Below are positions 18,623 to 29,042 of a DNA stretch of 29,073 nt, one piece after another. Each line of letters begins with the position of its first letter. Position 1 is the first letter of the stretch. The notes beneath the pieces were generated by a model that worked only from the letters and a program-made list of their open reading frames with translations, was not told the DNA's origin and made no database searches. A program made the position numbers and the translations under genes. Source of the stretch: Microbotryomycetes sp. JL201 (Eukaryota; Basidiomycota; Microbotryomycetes); NCBI GenBank assembly GCA_033819885.1, contig JAQYUZ010000075.1:1-29073 (forward strand), in the 5' to 3' direction.

Positions 18623-20215
18623 ATGACCTCGACCGCAAACGGATCGCTTCATACGACCGACGCCGAAAAAGGCCACATGAACGGCGGCGGCGCTCCCGGA
18701 CGCTTCTCGCACGAAGGTGGAGCGCCTTTCAATGCTCGTAAGTCTCTTCCTCCTCCCCTCGATGTCACATGTAGCCCACAAGCCTTTGCGTGCGTTTTCG
18801 CCGCTGGTTGCCTCGCGAATGCTCCGCCGCTGCGAAGGATCTCTCGCGTGCGACCGCCGCAAAACACCGACGCACTCGACGGGCTGCAAGGGCCTGCGAT
18901 GCACAAGCGCGCGAGACATGGCGCTGACCTATATGCTTGCATTCAACAGGCAACATTACTCCCGGTGGTGTGAGTCATTGACCTGTGTGACAGCTCGGCT
19001 ACGCACAGGCCGTAGAGGCTGACTTCATCGATCGCCGGCGGCTTGGTCCTGCCCGTTTAGCACCCTCTTGACCAAACTCAACCGGCCTTCCCGGTCTAGT
19101 AAGCTACATATCCGTAACAGGACATTGTACGGCTCATTGACTTGAGCGATTCGCGTACAGCCACCGCAGATTTGCCAACCCGGCGCCGCTCGGCTTGTGC
19201 GGTTTCGCCTTGACGACTTTCATGTTGTCGCTCATCAACAGTGAGTCGTCTATATTCCAGCGTCGCTGTACTCGATGTGCTCGAATCCTAAACCCGGCAA
19301 TTTCGAATTGTACTAAACATATCTCTTTTGATAGTGCAAACGCGCGGTGTTACCGTTCCGAACATCGTCGTTGGTCCCGCATTGTTCTACGGTGGTAAGT
19401 TTGAGGAACCATACACTGCGCTTCTCGGACACGTACAAGTTCTGACTTGGTCTTGCAGGTTTGGCCCAGTTGCTCGCCGGCATGTGGGAATTTGCATGCG
19501 GTAACACATTCGGTGCAACTGCATTCTCATCTTATGGTGCGCATTCTTCTGTATTCTGTATGAAACTTCGGCTGAAGGGCAACCCACATTTAGGAGCGTT
19601 CTGGCTCTCGTACGCTTTCATCGTCTCACCTTGGGCTCAGATCGAGTCTTCATACGAGGATGAGTCTATGTTGGCACACGGAGTCGGTTTCTTCTTGTTT
19701 GGGTGAGTGCGGAGCTCTGCCAGGACGAAGAGTCGAAGTTGACACGGCCGAGTCTTGATTAGCTGGTTCATTTTCACCTTTTTGAGTGAGAATCATCGTT
19801 CAATCCCCACTTGTTGGCGTTTCACTGACTGTACATGTCACGCGCACCAGTGTTTGTTGCGTCATTGCGCTCGTCGGTCGCCCTCGCGAGCGTCTTCTTC
19901 TTCTTGACGATCACATTCATGTTAGTCAGATGGCTGCTACGGCAGTACTCTCGACATGCTGACTCGGTGCTTTACGTAGGCTTCTTGGTATTGCCGAGTA
20001 CGTGACCGCGCACGCCACTGCTATCAAGACTGCAGGTGGAGCGTTCGGCATCATTACCGCGTTCAACGCGTGGTATGGTACGTGCATAGGCAGTCAACGA
20101 TCTCGCTCCGAGAAATTGACCTTTTCCTGCGCTCTCAGTCGCCTGGGCCGGTCTTTTGACCCCTGACACGTCCTTCTTTGTGCTCCCGACTGGCGATCTG
20201 TCCAAGAAGGACTGA
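18623..20215 (+). CDS. GPR1/FUN34/YaaH-family membrane transporter (acetate/ammonia type)
   Basis: Ten exons (18623-18737, 18950-18969, 19147-19240, 19335-19394, 19459-19536, 19594-19702, 19763-19785, 19851-19920, 19980-20077, 20139-20215) give about 247 residues. After a polar N-terminus with NITPGG comes the family signature FANPAPLGL (about 54-62), then six hydrophobic segments, among them LCGFALTTFMLSLIN, VGPALFYGGLAQLLAGMWEF, FGATAFSSYGAFWLSYAF, ASVFFFLTITFMLLGI and AFGIITAFNAWYVAWAGLL. The protein should sit in the plasma membrane; relatives (yeast Ady2/Ato, Aspergillus AcpA, bacterial SatP) move acetate or are linked to ammonia export. Nine introns in under 250 codons is very dense. 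The join between exons 2 and 3 is the weak point: the acceptor at 19146 keeps frame, but a hidden micro-exon in 18970-19146 is possible. Confidence 0.9.
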
Positions 20216-20495
20216 ACGCGCTCGAGTCCTATCGGTTTTATCGGGCTGTCTTTCTTTGTATGCGTCGCCTTACTTTCTAATTACCTTCGCACCTTGCATT
20301 CCTTTTTGTATTTCTGTTCTTGTCAACAGCCAAAGCAGTTTTGTCAAATTGAAATTTCAAAAGCAGTGCAATAAATTAGTCACGCTGGCGAATTACGAGA
20401 ACTTTAGCATCTCGACGCCTGATTCCGTCACGCCCTAGCAATCGGGCACGAAAGAGGTGTTCACAAGTCGAGCGCTCTGTCTGACGCGAAGGAGA

Positions 20496-21907
20496 ATGGC
20501 TGCGACCGGTGCAACTGTTAATGCGCCAGCGCCAGAGAATCCAGAGCTCGTGGTACGTCATCGGCCGCTTGCACCCGTTTTCATTGCGACGACGCAGGTG
20601 TTGTCCCCTGTCTGATTCAATATCCATGCGAGGCACTAGTGGCATGTCTCGGCTACGTTCGTGGCTCGTCCTATCGGATGCTGTGTTTACGCAATGCCCA
20701 GTCCATCGAAGCTCGAGCTGACATGTCACGCTCGACCTGAACCTCCTGCAGATCCGCAAGCTTAATGAGAGGACCACCATCTTTAGTGCACCTTTTGCCC
20801 GATTTGGCCTTATTCCCATCGGAGGTCGTTCCGTGAGTTGGCTCGCAGAATCTCCGGTTCTGCAAGCTCATCCTGCGTGCATGTCACATAGACTGCCATC
20901 AAACTTGAGGATGACTCGCTTTGGGTTGTGCCTTCGACAGCGTTGACACCTGCAACTTTGACGGCCTTGCAAGAACTGGCCGGTCAAGGTCCTGGTGTGC
21001 GCCACTTGGTCACGATTGACCGAGAGCACAACATATTTGTACCACAATACATCAAGGCTTTCCCTGAAGCCAAAGTGTATGTGCCAAGTGGAGTTAAGGA
21101 TAGTTGGACAAAGGACGCAAGCAAAAAAGATTTGGTCGACAAGATTACGTTCGTGTTTGGTCAGGGCAAGGGAGACCCTTTCGAGGCAGTGACGAACGGA
21201 GAGATCAAGACGGTCGATTTTGGCAAGAGCCATGGCAATGAGGTCAGTCCTATGCGCCGTCAAACCGATCCATTAATCAACTCGCCCTCTATCCAGGACG
21301 TCGCGTTTTTGCACACTCCCACAAAAACACTGATCCAAGCAGACTTGATGTTCAATCTGCCACCAACGGAGCAGGTGTGTGCCCGCATCGAGTCGAGAGT
21401 GGGCGTTCGGCATTGACCGGTATTTCCTGCAGTATTCGAAGAGTAGCAAGCGATCTTGGTTCCCAATCTTGTCTGGCCAATTCACAGCCGAGGGTTCGCC
21501 GGATCGGTATCGAGTCGGTCATTAACGAGAGCTGATGCGAGAAACTTGCAGGAGCCGGTCACAAGCGCCTTCTCAACATGATTGCCAAGGACAAAAGGTC
21601 AATCGGGATTGTAGAAGCGGAAAGTTTTAGTAGAAATTGACCTCCAGTTCCCTTTGCAGCGAGTACGCCAAGTGCGCGAAAGCAGTATCAGCTTGGGATT
21701 TCGACAAGATTATCCCATGTCACGGGCAAGTCAATCTCAAAAGATCACCAGAGAGACGCTATCTGATAATTTGCTTCCATGCAGAGACGTCATCGAGCAT
21801 GGAGGCAAAGGCAGTGAGTTACTTTTCGCGAGATGTGCTTTGATTTCACCGACCTTTTTTTTTCTGGCACAGTATGGAACAATTTGTATGCCAAGTTTTT
21901 GCAGTAG
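20496..21907 (+). CDS. DUF4336-like protein (metallo-hydrolase-related)
   Basis: Nine exons (20496-20552, 20752-20832, 20892-21242, 21297-21374, 21433-21493, 21552-21597, 21660-21725, 21785-21813, 21873-21907) encode about 267 residues. Motifs: FARFGLIPIGGRST near the start, SLWVVPSTALTP, then HLVTIDREHNIFVPQYIKAF (His84, Asp89, His92), VAFLHTPTKTLIQADLMFN, and WDFDKIIPCHGD near the end (His246). The layout is that of DUF4336 proteins, which look like metallo-beta-lactamase-fold relatives; no function is established to my knowledge. There is no signal peptide or membrane segment, so it is probably soluble. The seventh intron starts with GC. The first intron is 199 nt. The final exon is only 12 codons and ends WNNLYAKFLQ, fitting the family's end. 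Confidence 0.82.
21726..21784 (+). other. GC-AG intron, DUF4336-like gene
   Basis: This 59-nt intron has donor GCAAGT, a CTGAT branch-like motif and acceptor TGCAG, phase 2. It joins IIPCHG to DVIEHGGK. A nearby GT donor four bases on would be in the wrong phase. Confidence 0.75.
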
Positions 21908-22429
21908 ACAGTATTTAAGGAACGCTTGAAACATTGTTGTGTGCTCCCGAACGTCATGCTAGCCGTCTTCTCGAGGTTGGAGACTCGCCAGCCTCGCCAA
22001 CTGTACGTCAAGCGGTTGTCACAGACGAGAAGATGAATCTCGCTTGTATGTCTCAAATCGAGTGTTCAAGTCTCGTGAACCGTGCTCTGCTTGACGACCG
22101 AGTACAAGCTCGCTTGCCGCATTCGGAAGCCGCGACAGGCTCGCGATCCGGCCACAGGAAGCCAGCCACTCGACGTTTCTCTCCTCTACTACCTACCGTC
22201 ACATCACCTCAAAGCACAAGCAAAAAAAGAGTGCTGCCGCAGCCTCTCGCTACATCCCCGTCACTCGTTCGTGTAAGTTGCCGGAAGCGTTCGAGCGGTC
22301 GATCAGAAAGAGTGTCTCACCTCTCCTGGTTTCCGTCCGTGTCGTGCTGGACAGAAGACACTCGTTTCTCTGTTGCCTGGACAGTATCGTCTATCGCTGC
22401 TCGTCAACACCTAGCAATCAATTGTCGCC
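21908..22429. other. Intergenic region and probable leader of the Sur7-like gene
   Basis: These 522 bases lie between two plus-strand genes. An open frame of about 175 codons runs through into the first exon of the next gene out of frame; its translation is Ser/Arg-rich and motif-free. A GTAAGT at about 22272 could be the donor of a leader intron, but no acceptor can be assigned with confidence. Confidence 0.45.
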
Positions 22430-23695
22430 ATGGTCAACTTTTGCGCTGGATCAGGCATCTTGTTTAGCGTGGCGTAAGTCGAGACTCCTCGTCTAGCCGG
22501 TGTCCGTCCTACGACGCGTAATAGTCGGTCGCTGTACTGAACAAGGCAATCCATTTGCAGCGCTGTCGTACTCATCATCTTTGGCCAGGTCAGTGTGAAC
22601 ATCTGCCTCTGAGGCGGCTTCAGCGCGCCGACTGTGCCCAAAAGCTGCTTTACTTGCGTCAATGCTGACCCGGTTGTCCCTCTGATAGATTGGCCAACTG
22701 AGTACCTCGACGGTTACTCGGAACTTGCGCATTGTGTCGATAGACGTTTCTGGCTTGGGCGAGGCTATCGGCGAGGTGACCAACAATGGCGCAAACAACC
22801 TGACAGATCTGTACAATCAAAACACCCCTTACTACGTCAAAGACCCTGTTGGACCCGGCCGTCATGACGGGTTGCGCAAGGTGTACGAGTTTGGCCTGTG
22901 GAGTAAGTCTTTCATGGCACACCAGGCGCCGGGACTAAGACTTGACTGGGGTCGCTCTCAGACTACTGCTCAACGAACGGTGCTGTTGGCTCGTCGCCGA
23001 GGTCGTACTGCACACGTCGCGGTTTTGGCTCGACAATTCAGCCGGCTATCGTACTGCAGCAAGACATCCCGGAGCGCTTTGCGCCGGCGTTGACGCAAGT
23101 GCTGCCCGACAGCGTTTTCACCGCTGACGCGTATCTGGGCACGTACACCAAGGCTGCAGTATGTCTGGTGGAGGCGTCGAAAGAAGCTCTCGGCTGATCC
23201 GTTGCTTGGCGCAGACGTACCTCATTTTCGTTGGCTCGATCGCCGTGAGTTGCCAGCGCGAACGGATTGTTCTACTTCGACTGCTGACATGGTTTGCTCG
23301 CAGGCTGCACTTGTCATGCTCATCGGTCTCATCGCACAACGCTTTGCCTTTTTCCTGGGCAGTCTCTTGGCCCTTTTGTCCTTCCTTTCGCTCGCCGTCG
23401 GTCTCGTCATCTACACCGTCATCATCTCGCGAGTCATCTCAAGCATCGACTCGGCGACTGTCCAAGGTGTCGATTTGGGCGTAAGCGTCTCGTATGGCTA
23501 CTCGCTCTGGATTCTCTGGGCCGCCACGGGCGTCATGCTCCTGAGCATCTTGCCGTTTGCCATTGCTTGTGAGTTGGCACCGTCCTCTTGCAGGGCCGAA
23601 GGGATTTGCGCTGACGTTCGGTGCGCACGAAAACAGGCTGCACTGGTCGCCATGACAAGGGCAAAGAGGTGTACGTGCCTAAAGAGTCGTATTAA
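22430..23695 (+). CDS. Sur7/PalI-family four-span membrane protein
   Basis: Seven exons (22430-22473, 22561-22588, 22689-22902, 22962-23158, 23215-23244, 23304-23568, 23637-23695) encode about 278 residues. One hydrophobic segment at the N-terminus (about 10-24, within LFSVAAVVLIIFGQ) is followed by an outer loop of about 130 residues holding the family hallmark GLWNYC (Cys98) and a second Cys in SYCTRRGFG. Three more hydrophobic segments follow at about 162-182, 186-213 and 237-261. A short polar tail ends KGKEVYVPKESY. This order of spans and the GLWxxC loop match Sur7/PalI proteins, which mark eisosome domains of the plasma membrane or act in pH sensing. Which subgroup applies cannot be told. 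The start is fixed by a CCATGG-type context and the immediate hydrophobic segment. Confidence 0.88.
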
Positions 23696-23780
23696 CCCGC
23701 CATGCTAGCCTGCTTGCACTGGGCGCGCGTGCAATCATTTTCCCGGAAATCACCATTCGTGTTTTGTATTTGCCTTCTCT

Positions 23781-23795
23781 CATTCATTCATTCAT
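23781..23795. repeat. Short (CATT)n microsatellite
   Basis: Nearly four CATT units lie in the 277-base gap between the Sur7-like and CM1 genes. No function is apparent. Confidence 0.7.
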
Positions 23796-23972
23796 ATGTC
23801 GCATCTATTTCTGTCATGTAGCCAGGAGTCTTTATTACTGTGGGACATAGCCGAGCGATCGAGCGCGGCGCGTCGCGCGCGGTTTGCACGTGACTGCATC
23901 TGAGCCCTCGGCAACAGGAACCAGCGTCAAACACGCAAAGAGTAAGAGCGTAAAGCTTGTGTGTGCCTCTCG

Positions 23973-26900
23973 ATGGCATCGAGTGCGGCTCTGCTGCAGG
24001 GCTTGTCATTCAACACTGGCCACCACGGCGACCGCACTACGTTCGACGACAGTGACGCCGGTCACGGCCGCCCTCGCACGTACAACAAAGACGACGATCG
24101 ACGTGCGCATGACGGTCAAGGGACCGGGGGCGTGGGCATGACAACAGTTGGAGGCATCACGCTCGGCAGCATCGCAACAAGCTTTGACGCAGACGACGAG
24201 GACGAGCGTCGGCTGTATGATGAACAATTGCATCAGGTGCAATCCTCCAAGCCGGCTCCGATGGCGTGGTACAAGCCGGCGGCCGGTCACCCGAGACTAG
24301 GCGCCCTTGACGACGACAGCAGTTTGCTGGACGAGCAACACGAAGCTCTGGCGGGCGATCAAGAATCTGTCGTGCACGCCATGCCCTCGGCACGGACGGC
24401 AGAAGGCGCTCGGTACCGTCAGGTGTCTTCACGCACGGGCTCGAGGTCTGCCACAGGTTCGTCCCGGCTCGCCTCTGCATCGACCGCTCCGACAACAGAG
24501 TACGACGACGCCGACGTTGTAGGTTACGGAGAGGCTAGACGCGCCGGTCGCGACGGCCTCGCCAAGCGCGACGTTGCCGCCACAGGACGGTCATCTCCGC
24601 GAGGCAAGAAAGTAATGCCGTCGGGGTTGCAACAAGACTGGTCGCAGCGCAAGGACGATTCTACAGACACGGGATTGCAAGACGACAGTCGTGTGCTGCG
24701 CGACTTGAACGTTGACGACAGCCGAGACTCTGCGCGCTATGACGGTCGACAGTACGGAACGAAAGCGCTGAAAAAATCACCTGGCGGCGTTGGACAGAAT
24801 ATGACATTGAGAGAACAGGAAAAAGTACGCAGCTCAGCGGCCTGGTTTCTTCAGAAAGCTGACGCCTGCTCAAATTTCTAGGTCATCGATGAGGTCAAGA
24901 AGGAAAACTTTGACCTGAAGCTTAAGATTCATTTCTACGAGCAGCGACTTGAGCGGCTCGCTCCAGAGCAGATTGATCAAGCATTAAGAGAAAACATTCA
25001 GCTCAAAGTCGAGTTTCAGACATTGCGGACAGAGCTCAAGCGGTATAAGAAGCTGTTGCTCGAGGGCAACAGAGCCATCGAGCAATTGTCGAGCGAACGT
25101 GATCAGGCTTTGCGCGGCCGAGGAAGCGGAGGAGGAAAGCGAGAACGAGAGGTCGAGAAAGAGCTGGAGAGGGAGAGGGAAGACAAAGAAGCGCTAGAAG
25201 CACGGTTGCGAGAGCAGGCGCTCGAGCTGCGCGAACTGAGGGAGAGCAGGCGACGAGGATTTGGCAGCCACCCAGACGAGGAAGCAGAGGTGAGGACTGT
25301 ATCCGCCCAAAAAGATACTTGCTCATTCTCGGCTGTACAGGATGAGTTTGAGCGCCTGCAAGCCGAGCTTGATGCTATTCGAGACGCGCACGATGAAGCT
25401 CTCGGCGACCAAGATGATCTGCGCCATCAGCTGCGAGACACCCAGGACGCACTTGAAGAAGCCCGCGACGAAATTGCTCGTCTGAGCGAAGAGCGGGCAG
25501 AAAATCAAAGCAGCGTGGTCGGACGAGAAGAAACGAGCGTCAGCGGAACGATCGCAAGTCGAAGGGAGCACGAACGGCTTCAGGCCCGTCTGGACGAGCT
25601 TGAGCGGGTACGGACGTTTTGATTCCTCAGTGTAGCTCTTGCTGATGCGCTATGATGGGCTCGTAGGAGAATGATGCCTTGCGTGAAGATCTGGCGAGAG
25701 CGGACAGCGAGCTGGATCACAGAGACCGCGCAAGAGGCGGGCGAGAATCAAGTGACGCCAGCCAGACAAAGACCCGAGAGCAGCTCGAAGACGTGAGCTG
25801 CTTCTGCACGTTTTCGAGTATCTGCTGACGCCATGCACGGCAGGAAAACGACGAATTCCGTGATCGTGCGAGCGCTCACGCACTGCAAGTCGAGCGCCTC
25901 GAAAACGAACTCGCAGACAAAGAGCGCGAGATTGAAGAACTTTTGGGAGAGCTTGATCGGAAAGATGCGGACCACGTCATTGCGCTGCGGCAGCTTGAAG
26001 ACGAAATCAAGGGCGAAATGGAGGACGCCCGTACTAGAGAAGCTGATGCACGAGATGTGAGCAGAAAGTGTGTGTTGGAGCCGAGCGCACAAGCTGAGAG
26101 CTCCCTGTCAGCTTCTGGACGAGAAGGAATTGGATATCGAGGGTCTTGCCGCAAAGGTCGAGACACTGGTTGTCGAGCTTGGCGACAAAGACCAAGAAAT
26201 GGCTGGCGACAAAGAAGAAATCGAGGCCCTCACGCATGATTTGCAAAAAGTCAGTCGACCTTGCGGGGGCTTGGTAACATTGGACTCACGTTTTCTTGCC
26301 TAGCTCGGTGCGCAGATCTTTGCTTTGGAAGAGGAAGCCGATGAAAAAGATAATCGAATCCAGCAACTAACGTCAGACCTCGAGGCGGCCGACCGCGAAC
26401 TTGAAGTCAAACTGCAGGCGCATGATCGGAACACGGCGTCGGTCCGTGACCAGCTCGCAAAGGCGCGAGCAGCGTTGGACGAGTACGCGATGCGGACGGC
26501 CGACCTCGAAGAAAAATCGAGGGCCGACACGGACACAAAGCAGAAGCTCGAACAGGAGGCTGTCGACATTATGAAAGCGTTAAAGAAAGAAGAAGAGGAG
26601 CACGAGCGGCATCGACGCGAATCGAGTCAACGGCGAAGCGAAGACGAGGCCCGGTGGCGCAAGCTTCTCGAAGAACGAACGAGAGACCTTGAACGGGCAC
26701 AAAGCGATATTGAGCGGTTCAAGGATCTCGTTGGCATCCGTGAGAAAGACGTGCAAGGCTTGCAGCAAGCACTCAATGGGCTCGAGAAGTCGGCTCGTCA
26801 CGACGGCGAGACGCACAGCAACAACCGTTTGGCACTCGAGATAGAGCTCGACAGGCTTAAACGCGACCTGGCGCGCTGCGAAAATGACCTCGAGCGCGCT

Positions 26901-28292
26901 GAAGCCTCTTTGCAAGAGTCCACCGAGGCTCTGCGCGAGCGTGACCTCACAGTTGCAACCTTGGTGAGGATCCGGGCTGTCCTTGTTTCTGCTTCCGGGA
27001 CAACTTACACGAAGGCTTGCAGCAATCTGAAAACAAGGAGCTGTCCGGACAACTGGCTGCTCAGACTCAGACTCGGTTGGCGCTGACCGACAAGTATGAC
27101 GAAGCTGTCAAGGTACGCGAGATGCCAGCGTCATCAGAAACGTACTGATCGAATATGGGGTGCAGAACTTGCGGGCAGCCCAAGAAGACCTTGCAACGAC
27201 GCGCGAGCGGCTACGGAATGCCGAGTCCAAGCTTTCGACCGACCAGCGCACGTCTGGACGAAGCGAGCATCAATTCCGGGACCAGCTAACAGAACGCAAC
27301 TCGCTGCTTCAAAATGTGCACCAGCAGCTTGAGCGCATGTCTCTCTCCCAGGTATGTGAGGATGTCGGTCTTGCCAGGCGTACAGCTAAAACAAAAAGAA
27401 AACTGGAGCAGCGACGGCCCGGACAGGCAGAGCCGTTACCTCACAACAACTTTGGCGCATTCCAAGATAGCCTCTTGTCACGCGTCAAGAGTGTGACACA
27501 GCTACAGGCAGACTTTGAGCAACGTACACGCGACGTCGAGTCGAAATTGGCCAGTGACTACAAGTGAGTTTGATGCGGTCGTTGGACTTTTATGCGAGCT
27601 GATTCCGCGGCTCGCGGCGGGCAGCACCATCAAGCGGCAGCACGAAGCAAAGGTCAAACAGCTCGACAAGCTCGAATCAACGATCAAGAGCGCAAACGAA
27701 TCGCAAAAGCAATGGCGCGAACGCGTGCGCACGAAGCAGGTCGAGGTGGACTCGGGCAAAGTAAGTCGGGGCTGACCGTGTGCACAGTCGAGTGCTGACG
27801 TTCATACTCAATCCTTTCAGTCTGTTATTGCCGATCTTCAGCGACAGATTGCGGCGCTACGCAGTTCGCCAAACGACGACGCGGCCGTTTCGTCACGAAT
27901 TGCTGCGCTGTCGTCTCGTGCATCGAACGCTGAGCGTAAACTGCATCTGACGCAAGCGCAGCTGAGCGACGCCGAAGCCAAGCTTGCCGAGGCCCGGGAC
28001 AAGGTGGGCGTCGCAGAGGGCAAGTGGGAGGCTAGGTTGCAAGAGTTGCAATCGCGTTTGCGAGCAGCAGAAGAAAAGCTCAAGCGCGAGAGACAAGGTG
28101 CCAAAGAGCGCGTACACGAGCTCATCGAGCAAAACACGCAAGTCGTGACCGAGAGACTCGACTCGGAACGCGGACTAACGCTTTTCATCTGCCAGTCTGC
28201 TCAAAGACCAAATCGTCGACTCTCGGAGACGCGGAGACCAGCTCGACGACGTGCTCACCGGCGCCCACGATGGTGTTGGACTTGCCCAGTAG
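23973..28292 (+). CDS. CM1-domain coiled-coil protein of the spindle pole / microtubule-organising centre
   Basis: Thirteen exons (23973-24824, 24882-25289, 25341-25607, 25667-25792, 25844-26056, 26112-26249, 26304-26963, 27023-27112, 27166-27351, 27412-27563, 27625-27760, 27821-28137, 28196-28292) encode about 1213 residues. A disordered, Asp/Ser-rich N-terminal part of about 275 residues leads to a CM1 motif (Centrosomin N-terminal motif 1) at about 277-340, with MTLREQEKVIDEVKKENFDL followed by KLKIHFYEQRL. In Cnn, Mto1, Spc110 and Pcp1 this motif binds and activates the gamma-tubulin complex. The rest is almost continuous coiled coil. The C-terminus (ending GAHDGVGLAQ) shows no PACT or calmodulin-binding block that I can see, so an Mto1/ApsB-type protein fits better than Pcp1/Spc110. 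The last intron has a GC donor. Introns at 25290-25340 and 27352-27411 are in frame without stops, so their splicing is less certain. Confidence 0.88.
28138..28195 (+). other. GC-AG intron, CM1 gene
   Basis: This 58-nt intron has donor GCAAGT, a CTAAC branch motif and acceptor GCCAG, phase 2. It joins HELIEQNT to LLKDQIVDSRRRGDQLDD, keeping heptad-like coiled coil to the stop. Reading on instead gives a Cys/Trp-rich tail unlike anything upstream. Confidence 0.8.
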
Positions 28293-28535
28293 TAATTATG
28301 TGTATCTCCAGTTTCAGGGAATCGCTGTCTTGTTGTCGCTGTTGGTGTATTTTCTTGATTTTAATGCGCTCCTCTGGATGCTAAACTCTCGTGTATCATT
28401 CCTTTAACACTCTCAGAAAGTCATCGTTTCCCCGTTTTTGCTAAGAGTACGAACATTCACAATTTGAGGCGATGACGTCGGCGCGCGACAGAGCGTCTCC
28501 ACCGGGAGCCGGGGTTCTGCTTTCGCAATACCATC

Positions 28536-28967
28536 ATGCAATCACTCTTGACACGAGCTAGACAGCCGGTACGCCAAAGCATGTTGTATCCGACTGTATG
28601 GGTACTGACATGCAAGGTCTTGGCATCGCAGCTGAAGCGCTCCTTCGCAGCTCAACGACGGCTGTACGCGAGCGAACCCGTCAACGCCGAGCGTGGCAGC
28701 TCGCGCACTCCTTTCTACATGATCGCTGCCGGCGTCGTCTTGTTTGCCGGCTACAAGCTCGGCACTCAGGTTCGTCTCTGGACAAAGCTTGGGTCTTGGA
28801 GCATTGCTCAATTATATGGTCTTGACGCACAGGGTACTCCAAACACGCCCGGAGTCGAGGGCATCGTCCAAGCTACTCATCCAAAGACTCCAGACGCAAA
28901 AGCGGCTGCCGGCTTTCCCGACAAGCCTCAAGAGCGATCCTCTCAAGCTGGCGAGCAAAAAAATTAA
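28536..28967 (+). CDS. Small single-pass membrane protein with mitochondrial-type presequence (copy B)
   Basis: Three exons (28536-28568, 28632-28769, 28833-28967) encode about 101 residues; both introns are phase 0. The N-terminus (MQSLLTRARQPLKRSFAAQR) is basic, free of acidic residues and amphipathic, typical of mitochondrial import signals. One hydrophobic segment spans about 39-55 (FYMIAAGVVLFAGYKLG). The tail carries VEGIVQATHPKT and KAAAGF. It is the paralogue of the gene at 140-716 in mirror orientation, with matching intron places: the first near the end of the presequence, the second just after the membrane segment. The tail of copy A has additional residues (NPGGDFKARKPSDE). The second donor is a less usual GTTCGT. 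Family not recognised; a role in an organelle membrane is only inferred. Confidence 0.82.
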   Translation: MQSLLTRARQPVRQSMLYPTVWVLTCKVLASQLKRSFAAQRRLYASEPVNAERGSSRTPFYMIAAGVVLFAGYKLGTQVRLWTKLGSWSIAQLYGLDAQGTPNTPGVEGIVQATHPKTPDAKAAAGFPDKPQERSSQAGEQKN

Positions 28968-28997
28968 TCACACATAGTTGACAAGTGTATTGTAATG

Positions 28998-29037
28998 CAA
29001 GGACGAGATGTCTTGAAAATCTTCAATCAAGGACGAG
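28998..29037. repeat. Short direct repeat, two 10-bp copies
   Basis: CAAGGACGAG occurs at 28998-29007 and 29028-29037 in the gap between two converging genes. It may be chance. Confidence 0.5.
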
Positions 29038-29042
29038 CGCGC

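Noticed and set aside
21934-22467. Plus-strand open frame of about 177 codons before the Sur7-like gene
   Set aside because: It is Ser/Arg-rich without motifs and overlaps the first Sur7-like exon in another frame; it reads like leader sequence.
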